Notes under the pieces: generated by a model | Database searches by the model: none | What the model saw: the letters and a program-made list of their open reading frames with translations, nothing else | What the model was told of the DNA's origin: nothing | In this document: in pieces, positions 1 through 9,436 of the stretch | How positions within the stretch are numbered: the first letter of the stretch is position 1 | How the letters are laid out: each line of letters opens with the position of its first letter | Assembly (NCBI GenBank): GCA_033064195.1 | Contig: JARBJD010000125.1 | Coordinates: forward strand, 124,001 to 188,000 | Reading direction: 5' to 3' | DNA from: Blattamonas nauphoetae | Lineage: Eukaryota; Preaxostyla; Oxymonadida | Length of the DNA stretch: 64,000 nt | Made by a program: the position numbers and the translations under genes

Positions 1-1
1 G

Positions 2-145
2 AGAATCCTTGTCTTCTCGAGCTTTTCTTCATTAGCTGAGACGCTCATCAGAGATTTGCTTCCACCAAAACCAGAACCTTATCCACATTACGACTCGTCC
101 ACCACCACACCAGACAATGCAGAGGTTCACGTCACTCACTCCTAA
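2..145 (+). CDS. 3' end of an unrecognised gene (partial)
   Basis: A frame is open from the left edge to TAA at 143-145 and reads as ordinary protein with a Pro/Tyr/Ser/Thr-rich end (LIRDLLPPKPEPYPHYDSS). The overlapping frame from 40 to 255 is also open and protein-like, ending LCVLSLRLDRD then TAA, so an intron or a different last exon cannot be excluded. A short GT..AG candidate with an internal CCTAAAC lies at 125-160. No domain is recognisable. The start lies outside the window. Confidence 0.3.
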   Translation, partial: RILVFSSFSSLAETLIRDLLPPKPEPYPHYDSSTTTPDNAEVHVTHS

Positions 146-255
146 ACGACTCCAACCAAGTCGGCACTCTCCGCAACGTCTTCATGTCAACCGTCGTCGT
201 TGTCGAGGAAGATCCGCAGTTGTGTGTTCTCTCCCTCCGATTGGATCGAGACTAA

Positions 256-677
256 ACAACACATCCACGTCACTATTCTGCCCGTCCACTCGATAATTGA
301 TTGTCGGACCTCTCTTCCTTTCCTTCTCGTCATGATTCTAGACCTCTTCTTTGTTTCATTTGGACCATTTTGTTTCCACTGTGGTGCTGCCTTCCTTGCA
401 CATAACGCACTTCCTATCCACTTCCAGGGTTTATTGACTCGTTGTCAACCACCATTCTAATTGAACATCTCACCCATTTTTGACTTGTTCTGTTTGTATC
501 GATTTCCATCGAGGATTAACTCGGTTTTCTATTTTAAAACACGTTATGTTTGACATTTCACATGACAACATCAGTATTTATCTCCTATTTTGAAGTGAAG
601 CTACCCATTTCGGTGTTCATGGCTTGATCTAACTTTTTCCTTCAATCTCATCAAAATCAAAGTAGAAATACGTCCAC
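256..677. other. intergenic, no gene seen
   Basis: Pyrimidine-rich sequence upstream of the membrane-protein gene at 678. Open frames here are short and not protein-like. It probably holds the 3' flank of the left-edge gene and the promoter of the next one. Confidence 0.4.
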
Positions 678-1883
678 ATGGAATTTCACTCGGAACCTCA
701 TCGAGAAGTTCCTCTGGGTGTCCAGATTCTGAATTATTGTCCAAGTATTTCTATCTCATCCTTTATTCTTCAAAGCCATCTTTGGTGGACAGTCATTCCC
801 TATCATTATGTTACTTGTTGTGGCGTGTATCTTTTCGTTTGTGTCTGGAACCGATCTCGTCTTCCAACTCGGTCAGAAGAAAAGAAAACGAAGTTTTAGT
901 CGACAGGCATTTGGAGTCTGTGTCTTCCTCTACTGCCTGTACCATTGCGTATTGCTGGTGGTGCCATTTCCCTACTCGCATTTTACATCCTCGTTCTTCT
1001 GTAGTCAAATCAGAAGGAACCTCCTCTACATCTCCTGGCAGTTCCTTGCGCTCAGACTCCTCAAAGCTGTTGCCCCGACATCCCACAATCGGCTCTTCCA
1101 TCGTGTCCTCCCGATTCTCTTCTTTGTGATTGTTGTCATCTTATTTGTCATCTCTCTCGTCTGCTCTCTCCTTGGGGTCTGTTCCTTCTTATATCCACAT
1201 TATCATTCTCTTAACATTATATTCAGAAATCAATTGTTCGCGAGGGTCAGTCTCCGGATCAATTGGTCTCCCTAGCATCTGCCCTCTTCCATATTCTGAT
1301 GTCAGTCTCTATCCTTCTCTACACCATCCGTCTCATCTATCTCGCCAAAAAACTTCGCAATATTATGAAACTGAAGAACAAAATAGCAATTCTCGTCGTC
1401 ATTCTGCTCCTGCTCTTCCTCCTTTTCGTTACTCGGTCGGTTCACAACATCCTCACCATCTTCAAAGCCAACCCGATGAACCGTCTCAACATCAAATGGA
1501 TGCGTGAATGCTACAAAGGGAAAAGCTGGTTTGTGTTTTCTCCACACATTCAACTCTCGTTTAGCTTGGCAGCAACACTCTACTTCTTCTCTTTCTACTT
1601 CATCTTCGATTATCTGCCTGTCCTTCTCTTCCTCTGCCTCATCCTCTTCCCAATCTCGCCCTCCTCTCGAAAGAAGAAATCAAAAACGAAAGAACGCCAG
1701 ATCACAGAGACCTCCAACCTCGGAAAGCCTGCTTTGACGTTCTATTCAGATTCGGACGACTACACCGATGTGTCCGACGCGTTCCCTTCGCCGCAGATCA
1801 ACAGTACTGTTGAACAGTACTATGTTGGGGGTCCATCCGGACAAGTGACAGGGTATCAGAATCAAAATGTGTGGCATGGATGA
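678..1883 (+). CDS. multi-pass membrane protein, three exons
   Basis: Predicted exons are 678-744, 776-1176 and 1227-1883, giving 374 residues. The first intron is only 31 nt (745-775) and the second 50 nt (1177-1226, donor GTCTGT, acceptor ATTCAG); both keep phase. A further in-frame 36-nt GT..AG segment at 1529-1564 may also be spliced. The protein has about six or seven hydrophobic helices (for example IIMLLVVACIFSFV and ILFFVIVVILFVISLVC) separated by basic loops such as QKKRKR, then a soluble tail of about 75 residues rich in Ser, Thr, Asp and Tyr. The topology resembles eukaryotic seven-helix families such as THH1/TOM1/TOM3 or TPRA1, but I see no diagnostic motif, so the family is only suggested. 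It ends 146 bp from the convergent GNAT gene. Confidence 0.6.
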
Positions 1884-2029
1884 ACCATTCCATGGAGTGT
1901 CAAAAAATTATAGGCAGAGAAAGCTGTTTCCTTTTATTTTTTTATTTTGAGTGAATAATCGTTTTGCATGGATTCTTTTCACTTGATCTGTCATGTACCA
2001 CCTGTTTTTAAATGTGAACAATCGAGAAA

Positions 2030-2569
2030 TCAATCTGAAACGACCTTCGCAAAGAGAATTCCATCCATGATGATTCCATTCTTGACACAGTGCTTGCGAA
2101 GGACTCCCTCTTTTTGAAATCCTGCTTTTTCAAGAACACGGGCAGATGATGTGTTGTTCGCAAAGACAAGAGCTTCGACACGGAGGACGGAGAATTCTCT
2201 GAGGGCAAAAGGAACGAAGAGAGAGATGGCCCTTGCCATGATTCCTTTCCCCCAAAAAGGCTCACCAAGCCAATATCCCATCCCGCCTGTTTTGGAGTGA
2301 ACATCGGAATACGGCGAGATCCGAATTCCACCACAGAGCTGTCCTTTCCACTCAATCGCGAGACTGTTCGGCTGGACCTGTTTGAGATCACGTGAAATCC
2401 AAAGATCAGCGTCTGCAGATGTGAAAGGATGTGGAAAGCGATTTGACATCTGCGCAAAGATCTTCGGATTGTCAGCAAGAGCAACCAATTGGTCGCGATC
2501 AGATTGGCGGAAAACACGCAGTGTAATGTCATCATCTTGGAGGAAAAACGATGAGAGAACAGGTTCCAT
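2030..2569 (-). CDS. GNAT-family N-acetyltransferase (RimJ/RimL type)
   Basis: A 179-residue single-exon protein starting at MEPVLSSFFLQ. The frame is open further upstream to 2701, but that part is Cys-rich and unlike the family. The order of elements is that of RimJ/RimL-like acetyltransferases: beta-1 ITLRVFRQSDRDQLVAL, a middle IGGIRI-like strand (CGGIRISPYSD), GYWLGEPFWGKGIM as the acetyl-CoA pyrophosphate loop (motif A with the GKG core), and ANNTSSARVLEKAGF-KEGVLR as the C-terminal motif. Such enzymes transfer acetyl from acetyl-CoA to alpha-amino groups of proteins or to small amines; the substrate cannot be told from sequence. It is convergent with the membrane-protein gene and upstream of the ARF gene on the same strand. 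Confidence 0.85.
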   Translation of the reverse strand: MEPVLSSFFLQDDDITLRVFRQSDRDQLVALADNPKIFAQMSNRFPHPFTSADADLWISRDLKQVQPNSLAIEWKGQLCGGIRISPYSDVHSKTGGMGYWLGEPFWGKGIMARAISLFVPFALREFSVLRVEALVFANNTSSARVLEKAGFQKEGVLRKHCVKNGIIMDGILFAKVVSD

Positions 2570-2955
2570 CAGAACGGGAAAACACAAAAGGATTGAGAAG
2601 AGAGATTTGGATGAAAGTCCGTTTTGACACCAACAATGGGCGAAGACCAACTTCAAAATGTGTACAGGGTAATACACTCGTTTAAATCCTCTATCATCCA
2701 TACACTCCTGTGCAAGACGGTTTTATGGAATTTGTTGTTCTGAGCAATCTGAGATTCTCAATTTTCAACAATCACAATGATCCGATGCGCGTCAGTCGTC
2801 CAACCCCCACCATGAAGTCAACTCGTTGACAACGACATACTTACAAGATCGTGTATGTGCAACTTGGTGAATTTATGTCCGACTTTCGGGATTATGACAA
2901 ATCTCAAACTCGAAACAAAACAACACATTTGAAATGATGAACTTCGCCACCTTCC
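2570..2955. other. intergenic, no gene seen
   Basis: About 390 bp between the start of the acetyltransferase and the end of the ARF-like gene, both on the minus strand. I find no convincing coding frame. It should carry the acetyltransferase promoter and the ARF-like 3' untranslated region. Confidence 0.4.
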
Positions 2956-3943
2956 TTATCGTCTCTTCTTTTTCTTCTTGAGATCCTTCCCCAGCCATTC
3001 AAGCCCATTGAGAAGACCGTCGCCTGTGATCCCGCAAGTTGGTTGAATGAACCAGGAACGATCACGGCAGATGAGATCAAGTTGAAGTCTGTCCCGAATT
3101 TGAGCGGGAGTACACGCACCAGCCATGTCTTGTTTGTTGGCAAAGACGAGGAGAGAGGCATCTCTGGGAGGGAGTGAGAGATTGAGTGAGAGGGAGATGA
3201 ACAAGAAGTGAGACAGGAATGGAAGAGAAGAATGAGGGTCAGTGTGGACTCGAAGGACACACTTCAGTTCGCTGTAGTTGAGCATCCTTCGGAGTTCGTC
3301 GCGGGCACAGTCTTCGCAGTCGTTCGCAGCACACGCAAGTCGCTCGGTGTCGGCAGAGTCGACGACGTAAATGATGGCATCGGCACCCGCATAGTAATGG
3401 TGCCAGAGATGACGGAGCTGAAGGAGAGGAGATGAAGAGAAGAGATGGGGAAGGGGAAAGGGAGAGGGAAGATGAGGAAGGGAGAGATGAAGAGAGAGGA
3501 GAGAATCGATGAGACAAGAAATGAGCAGAAGACAAGCCGAACTGAGTCACACCTTCTTCTGACCACCGACATCCCACATGTCGAACTTGATGTTCTTGAT
3601 GTTGACCGACTCCATGTTGAAGCCTGAAGAGAGCGAGTGAGGAAGAGAACGAATAAAAAAGAAAGGGACCGACCGATTGTTGGGCGTGTGTGGATGGCTT
3701 CGTTCACTTTGAGTTTGTACAGGATGGTTGTCTTTCCCGCAGCTGCCGTTGGAGGAGGAGGACAGAAGCGTTGGAAGGGTGCACGACCGAAAGAGCGGAG
3801 ATGATGGAGGTGAATGGTCAAGAAAGGGAGTGAAAAAGAACGATGAAGTGTTGGGGAAGAAGCAGACCATCGAGACCAAGGAGGACGATGCGATATTCTT
3901 TAGAGCCAAAAATAGAACTCAGTTTGTCGACGATATTGCCCAT
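2956..3943 (-). CDS. ARF/ARL-family small GTPase, five exons
   Basis: Exons (minus strand) are 3868-3943, 3674-3742, 3553-3623, 3263-3417 and 2956-3163, giving 192 residues. All four introns have GT..AG ends and keep phase. The protein begins MGNIVDKL, an N-myristoylation type start with Gly2. It carries G1 GLDAAGKTT, the switch I segment RPTIGFN, G3 WDVGGQ, G4 NKQD and a G5-region PTCGITGDGL. These are the hallmarks of ARF/ARL proteins, which recruit coats and effectors to membranes when GTP-bound. Two oddities: a Cys-rich insertion of about eight residues (ACAANDCEDC) just before the conserved ARDELRRML helix, and a polybasic C-terminus KKKKKRR. The exact paralogue (ARF1-like or an ARL) cannot be fixed by eye. 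Confidence 0.9.
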
Positions 3944-5055
3944 GTGTGAGAGTTGATGAAATGACTTTCCGACCCATTACATTCGGATGAGTTTTGGTGG
4001 AGATTCAGTTCTTCACATTGGAATCGTTAGGACTGTCTTGATGGACGTTTCTTCACTCAACTTGGCATTTCATGCTGTCTTTCTGGTTCCGCTCTTCATT
4101 TGATTTCTCCATCGTCGGATTTCTCGTCATTTTCTCTTCTTTGTGTTCCATCATTCAGAACTCTGTCTTGAATTCACCAAACAGTTTATCGATAATCATT
4201 ACACGTTTCGCCAAACTATCCAAAATGGATGTTGTCTCTTCACCCTTGATTCAACGATCCATCCCCGAACTTTTTCTTTTTCATAGTTGAGCTCCGTTCT
4301 TCCCCACCGTTTGCTCATTCGTCGTCAAAACTCTGGAAGACGGGTCCTGATGATGGAATGAAGTTCGGATTCCTCTGCACATTTCATTCATCGTGGTTTG
4401 AGTTGAGGATTTTTGGTGACCCCTTAATTCAAAGATGAACGATTCAACAGACACCAATAACGCTCTCCTCACTAAAATTTAAGAGACCCACTCGTAGCAC
4501 AAGAGCAATAAGCATGAAAAGTTCAGGATACTTGTTAGAACTTGATAGTGCGCGATGTTGGCCTTTAATGCGTTCGGCGCTCCTCATTCGCCAATTCCTG
4601 TCATCAGCCCAACTCAAGTTCCTCAAACTTCATCAGATGGGAGATGTTGTTGCAATGTCCCAATCATGTTTCTGAGAGTTCGTTTTGAGAGTGAGGAGAA
4701 TGGAGGATGTTCGATTCGTGACATCCTCAATCACGGGTTGTTTGGTCCTCCCAGTTCTCTTTCTTTCTTCTTCATCCTTCATTTCCGTCCTTTTTGTCTT
4801 GTTTTCATCAGACATCTTTTCCTCAAAGTGTGATGACATTCCCAACAATTGTTTGACCGCTCACCATCTTCGCACCAATCCATCTCTCACATCAGTTCCG
4901 CTCTCCAACCATTTCCTCTTTCCCGTCGCACTCTCGTTCCTTCATCACTCATCGCCCAACTCATTCCCACTCCACTTTCAGGATATCCTCGATCTCTCTG
5001 TTATGGGCCTCTCTCAATCAGCCCCCACACCATCCACACACACACCCCGCCCAAC
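3944..5055 (+). other. long intergenic stretch with a candidate upstream exon (4555-4741)
   Basis: Mostly noncoding. One segment on the plus strand, from the ATG at 4555 to about 4741, reads convincingly (NVPIMFLRVRFESEENG then IRDILNHG) and resembles the first RRM-like strand and helix of the PAM2-family proteins in this window. A pyrimidine-rich intron ending ATCAG follows. It may be the first exon of the gene described at 5056-6725, but I could not find one unambiguous splice path through 4742-5086. The rest shows nothing supportable. Confidence 0.35.
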
Positions 5056-6725
5056 ATGAAGCTCAGAATCAAGTTCCAGTCCAGATGTCTTCCCTTCTTC
5101 TCTTCACTTTCCAGCCTCTGTCATCGTCAAGCACATCCTTCCTCCTCTCAACGCCAATCGCGTCTCGTCCTTCTTCAACCACAACTTCGGTCCTGCCATC
5201 GTCTCCCATCCAAACCACCCACACCAATCCACCTTTCTCCACATCCAGTTCACATCAACCCCAAACCCTGTCGCATCTCTCCTCGCCAACGGCCCTCTCA
5301 TCGTTTCCCTTGTTTCCTTTCATCTTTCCTCTCCCACACACTCTTCTTTCTTCTTCCACTTCGGCAAGGCCATCAACCAAACACCAGTCTGCGTCTATCC
5401 TGCATACAGAATCACCTCCCTCCAACTCTCCCTCACTTCCACAGATCCCACTCAAGTCCAGAACATCGCCTCCAGCGTTCTCAGGTTTCTCTCTCCTCGT
5501 CCTCATGTCTTTCCTCTCTCCATCTCTCCCCATTTCAGCCAGTTCTACCAGCCAAAGAAACACTTCGCAATCCTCGCTGATCCTTTCAACCCAAACTCGA
5601 ATCGACCCTCTTTCCCAAACCGACTCTTCATCCTCTTCAACAACAGACACACAACCGTCCACGCCCGATCCATCCTCCGCCAATCCACTGCCCTCAGCCA
5701 ACTCGCCACCTGCCACTTCGCCAACTTCAACTCTCTCCTCAACAACGCCCTCTTCCTCCAGTTCCAAGGATTCCACAAAATCAACGCCCTCCCCCACCCA
5801 CACTTCATCCCCATCGCCAACCTCTTCACCAACGCCCTCCAGACCTCCCTCCAGTCCCTCTGGCCTCCCACTCTCGCCGGTGTCCATCACATCGAAGTCT
5901 GGCTCAGATTCGCCAAGTTGTCGGGCAGAGGACGAGTTGTCTTCGCTGAGCATCCACAAGGCGAGCACGTCTGCTTCTTCTCTCTTCATCTCTCTCCTCA
6001 TTGCCTTCCCTCCCCAGACTGTCCACTCCATCCTCTCCCTCTCACACGGCTCCTTCCCTTTCTCCTTCAAATACACTCTCCCAATCGTCGGCGAGATCTC
6101 TGTCAGCGGTGTGCTGTCTTCCTTCAGAAAGGGAAGCGAACCATCTGACGCAGAGCATGACTTCACAACTGATTCCACATTCTCCCTTCCATCCTCCGAA
6201 GTGCATCCTTCATTCTCAACTCAGCCCCAAACATCTTCGTTTCAATCTCCCAACATCCACAAATATCCCGTGTTCGTTCCGAAGCTCAATCTTGAACAAA
6301 TCTCGACTTCCTCTCCTCTCTCCACAATCCCCCTTCCGCTTCTTCCCACTCCCCCACCCCTCCATCCTCTCTCTTCCTTGTTCACCATCCATAAACCACA
6401 AATGTCACGAGATTCATCAAATCCCAGTTTATCTCCCCAAACGCTCAAAAATTTCCATCCTCCGCAATCCCCCACAGAACATCCCCTTCAAACTTCCCCT
6501 TTTCTCAATTCATCTCAGATTCCTCAAGTCCACCACCCGCAAATCGATGGTCTTCTTCTCTCCACATCTCAGCCGGTAATCCCTCCTTCTAATCTATCGT
6601 CACCCTCCTCCCTCTCTGACTCCATGCAGTTCGATGACGATTTCGATTTATTTTCTCAATTTTCTGGCTATTCACAAAGCAATTCAGAATCAATGTCTCC
6701 ATCCTTCTCCTCACCTCCAGAATGA
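5056..6725 (+). CDS. RRM-like, Ser/Pro-rich protein, diverged PAM2-family member
   Basis: All three plus-strand frames are open in this pyrimidine-rich region, so frame choice rests on protein character. From 5115 to 5935 the frame of residues such as VKHILPPLNANRV and LLNNALFLQFQGFHKI forms beta-alpha-beta modules like those of the 7301 and 17250 genes. From 5961 the frame shifts to SSLFISLLIAF and then a Ser/Pro-rich tail. I propose exons 5056-5086, 5115-5935 and 5961-6725 (538 residues), which needs introns of 28 and 25 nt; a 64-nt alternative for the second is 5897-5960. The tail has KYPVFVPKL, aligned to the PAM2 motif of its relatives but without the key Leu and Ala. The 5' end is uncertain and may include an exon at 4555. 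A decayed paralogue is another possibility. Confidence 0.5.
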
Positions 6726-7192
6726 TTCTATCGAGTAATATTTGTCTATTTTCTTCATAACCTCACAAATGCGTCAACATTCTTCAAAACTTCAGTGGGT
6801 ATCAGTTTGTATTAGTGTGTTTTTTCGTTCTTCGTTCAACAGGACTCAAAATTCTGCATATCAACTCAAAACTCCCATCCCATGCAGAAAACTGTGACAG
6901 ATGTATCGATGAACATACTCCAAAGAATGACGACAAGTGAGAGAATAGGTTAAAGGAGTGGAGGAGACGAATGGTTCGATCAGCTCCGACACACGAAAAA
7001 CAAAACTGAGAGAGATTTAATGTCCAAATCTTGATTTTTTTCTTTTCTATCTCAAAATGAGTCGACAAATTATAGATTTCGTAGGCAAATTGAGTGTGCT
7101 GTGAAGGAAAAAATGGGAGGGCAAACGAGAGGATTCAGATGAAAACTGCAGAATATCTCCTAAGAAAGTTGAAAATTAGGGCAGTACACTCG
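6726..7192. other. intergenic, no gene seen
   Basis: AT-richer sequence after the 5056-6725 gene and before the duplicated block. No convincing coding frame on either strand. Confidence 0.4.
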
Positions 7193-9421
7193 AATGAGAA
7201 TCTCAACAGAGCCAAAAATTATGTTTCATTCAGTTTACGTCGATCAATGCAAAATATTAAGTAAAGAATTGTTACGGGTCACTACAATTCAACTTTTTCA
7301 ATGACAACTTACAATCAAGACTTCCTTCACCAATCCCTCTTCGAGCACAAGCCTCGTTTGATTCTCTATTTCTCAATCCGTCCAGGTGAGTATATCATCA
7401 AAGACAAGAATCATTTGACAAAACAACAAATTCACGCCTTTCTCAACAAAAATGGCGTCCATGGCTCGTTTGCCGTGAAAGACTCGTGTTGTGGCGCAAC
7501 ATTCACCTTCGAGGTCGAAGACTCGCAGGACAGCATCGAAGCCATGAATCGACTTCTGAGCAGAGGCTCGTGCATCGCTGTCCACACAAAACACACCTCA
7601 CTCGACTATCCCGTCACCATCCTGCCCCTCCTCGCCCCAAAGTGCCTCCTCTTCACCATCCATCCCCACAACCCCAACCAGTTCTGGAACGAACAACAAG
7701 CGATCCTTCCTCACAACGTCCAAATCCTTCCTCTCCCTCAGCAACACCAGCCACACGCCTCAATCGTCATCTTCGACGACAACGAGACCACAAAGAGTGT
7801 CCACGCGTCCTTCTCCAAACCCAACGTCCAACCATCCAATCAACCCAACTTCGCAAGAGTCTTCGCCAAGCCTGTCCACTTCCACAATCGAATCGAAATG
7901 GCAATCAATCTCAACTTTCATCCATCCAACAATCTCTCCTGCAACGACAAGGCATCAATCGTCAACTCCCTCAACCACACCATCAGCCACCAGATCGCCA
8001 GAAGACTCCAGCCTCGCTTTCCAGCAATCCAAGCGAAGACCATGTTGGAATGGAGAAACATCCAGAATGCATTCAAGTCCACACACAACTCATCCGAAGG
8101 CGACGAGGCCAGACCTCAATCCACAGCCAAGAAACCACACTTCACAGTTCGTCTCACTCCCACCCTCCTCGCCCAGACACACATCAACCAAATCGCACAA
8201 ATCCTGAATCCCGGTTTCAGTGTCTTCACATCTCTCGGCGACAAAGCAAGTGCGGTCCCTGTCTCCGTCCAGTTCGTCAGAATCATCCCTCCCGAGTTGG
8301 TCAGCGAGACTCTCAACAATCGCACACCACAACCATCGTACATCTCTCACTCTTCTCACTCCACCTCACCCATCCATTTCACTCACGCTAATCCCCCTCC
8401 TGCCCCTCCCATCATCAACCTTCCTCCTTCCATCAACATCCCGAGCTCCAGAAACATCTCTGTCCCTCCCCATTCCTCTCTCCACCCCAACCCCTCCTCG
8501 CCTCCTCCTCCTCACTTTCGCAACATTTCTCCTCCCGCTAGCACTTCTGTTTCAATTTCCGATTCACCACTCCTCCCAACCCCAAACTCCTCTCGCACCA
8601 ACTCCATCCCTCCTCCATCCCAGCCTCTTCTCTCTTCCAGTCAATCCAATCATTCGTCCTTCTCTCTCTCAAACGGTCCTGCTCTGAGACTCAACAAACA
8701 TGCTCAGCAATTCGTTCCCAAACTCTTCACCAACACTCCTCCTTCCAACACTCTCACAAGTCCAGCCATCCCCCACTCCACTGTCACCCTTCCCACTCCT
8801 TGCCCGAATCATCTGTCTCACTTTCGCTTTTCCCCTTCCACCATCCACCCTCAAAATTCATCCACCCCCATCGCTGCTTCCAGTGTCGTTCATGATGACG
8901 ATCCACTCGACGATGAGTGGGAAGTTCTGTCTCTTGTCGATGTTGATTGGGAAGCATTGTCTGGTGTTGAGGTTGATGGGGAAACACAACCTCTGTTCGA
9001 CAATGATGGGGAAACTCTGTGTCTTGAGAATGATGACTTCAGAGGAGATGCCTTTTGTGGAGTTGACAGCGATGGAAGAGAACTATTTGATGACGCAACA
9101 GATCATGAGAACTCCGACGAGGACGAGCCCTATCAGTTCATCCCATTCAGCTCGGAGTGGAATCTGGTCGGTGATGATTGAATGGATGATCTATGAGACA
9201 ACAATGCCCGCAACGCGACAGTCAGAACGACTTATTCGACTTCGACTAGCTCATCCAATCAGATGATGACAGCGACGAAAAGTGAAGTTTTTCAGTCAAG
9301 TCACTTTGGTTCTGACTTTTCTTGAATAGTCCGTCAACTCGAACAGCAGCCATTTCATTGTTTGATATTCTCTTCGTTTCATCCAATTTCATCATTTCTT
9401 CGGTTTCTCAATCCAACAAAT
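7193..9421 (+). repeat. direct duplication, copy 1 (with 17142-19374)
   Basis: This block matches 17142-19374 in the same orientation. It begins at AATGAGAATCTCAACAGAG and ends at CAATCCAACAAAT in both copies, so it carries about 108 bp of upstream sequence, the whole coding region and about 240 bp downstream. Sequence outside these borders is unrelated. The copies start 9,949 bp apart and the receptor-pseudokinase gene lies between them. No terminal inverted repeats, target-site duplication or transposase accompany it, so unequal exchange or segmental duplication is more likely than transposition. Confidence 0.9.
7301..9181 (+). CDS. RRM-like protein with PAM2 motif, copy 1
   Basis: A 626-residue single-exon protein. 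The first 350 residues hold repeated beta-alpha-beta-beta-alpha-beta units resembling RRMs (strand PRLILYFSIRPG, helix LTKQQIHAFLNK, strand GATFTFEVED, then a second unit from CLLFTIHPHNP and a third near HFTVRLTPTLLAQ). Residues 360-460 are Pro/Ser-rich. At 8684-8725 it has RLNKHAQQFVPKLF, an excellent match to PAM2 (L-N-x-x-A-x-x-F-x-P), the peptide that binds the MLLE domain of poly(A)-binding protein. The tail is acidic and ends EWNLVGDD. Inference: a cytoplasmic mRNA-associated adaptor acting through PABP. No ribonucleoprotein consensus residues are obvious in the RRM-like units, so RNA binding itself is unproven. Confidence 0.75.
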   Translation: MTTYNQDFLHQSLFEHKPRLILYFSIRPGEYIIKDKNHLTKQQIHAFLNKNGVHGSFAVKDSCCGATFTFEVEDSQDSIEAMNRLLSRGSCIAVHTKHTSLDYPVTILPLLAPKCLLFTIHPHNPNQFWNEQQAILPHNVQILPLPQQHQPHASIVIFDDNETTKSVHASFSKPNVQPSNQPNFARVFAKPVHFHNRIEMAINLNFHPSNNLSCNDKASIVNSLNHTISHQIARRLQPRFPAIQAKTMLEWRNIQNAFKSTHNSSEGDEARPQSTAKKPHFTVRLTPTLLAQTHINQIAQILNPGFSVFTSLGDKASAVPVSVQFVRIIPPELVSETLNNRTPQPSYISHSSHSTSPIHFTHANPPPAPPIINLPPSINIPSSRNISVPPHSSLHPNPSSPPPPHFRNISPPASTSVSISDSPLLPTPNSSRTNSIPPPSQPLLSSSQSNHSSFSLSNGPALRLNKHAQQFVPKLFTNTPPSNTLTSPAIPHSTVTLPTPCPNHLSHFRFSPSTIHPQNSSTPIAASSVVHDDDPLDDEWEVLSLVDVDWEALSGVEVDGETQPLFDNDGETLCLENDDFRGDAFCGVDSDGRELFDDATDHENSDEDEPYQFIPFSSEWNLVGDD

Positions 9422-9436
9422 GTCGAATAGAAGAGC

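Noticed and set aside
5255-6178. 307-residue open frame on the minus strand
   Set aside because: It is the reverse of a pyrimidine-rich coding region; the product is an artificial Glu/Gly/Val-rich sequence with no domain.
7486-8391. 301-residue plus-strand frame, also present in the second copy (17435-18340)
   Set aside because: Its presence in both copies only reflects near-identical DNA. The product is His/Gln/Pro/Arg-rich, and the main frame carries the RRM-like and PAM2 features.
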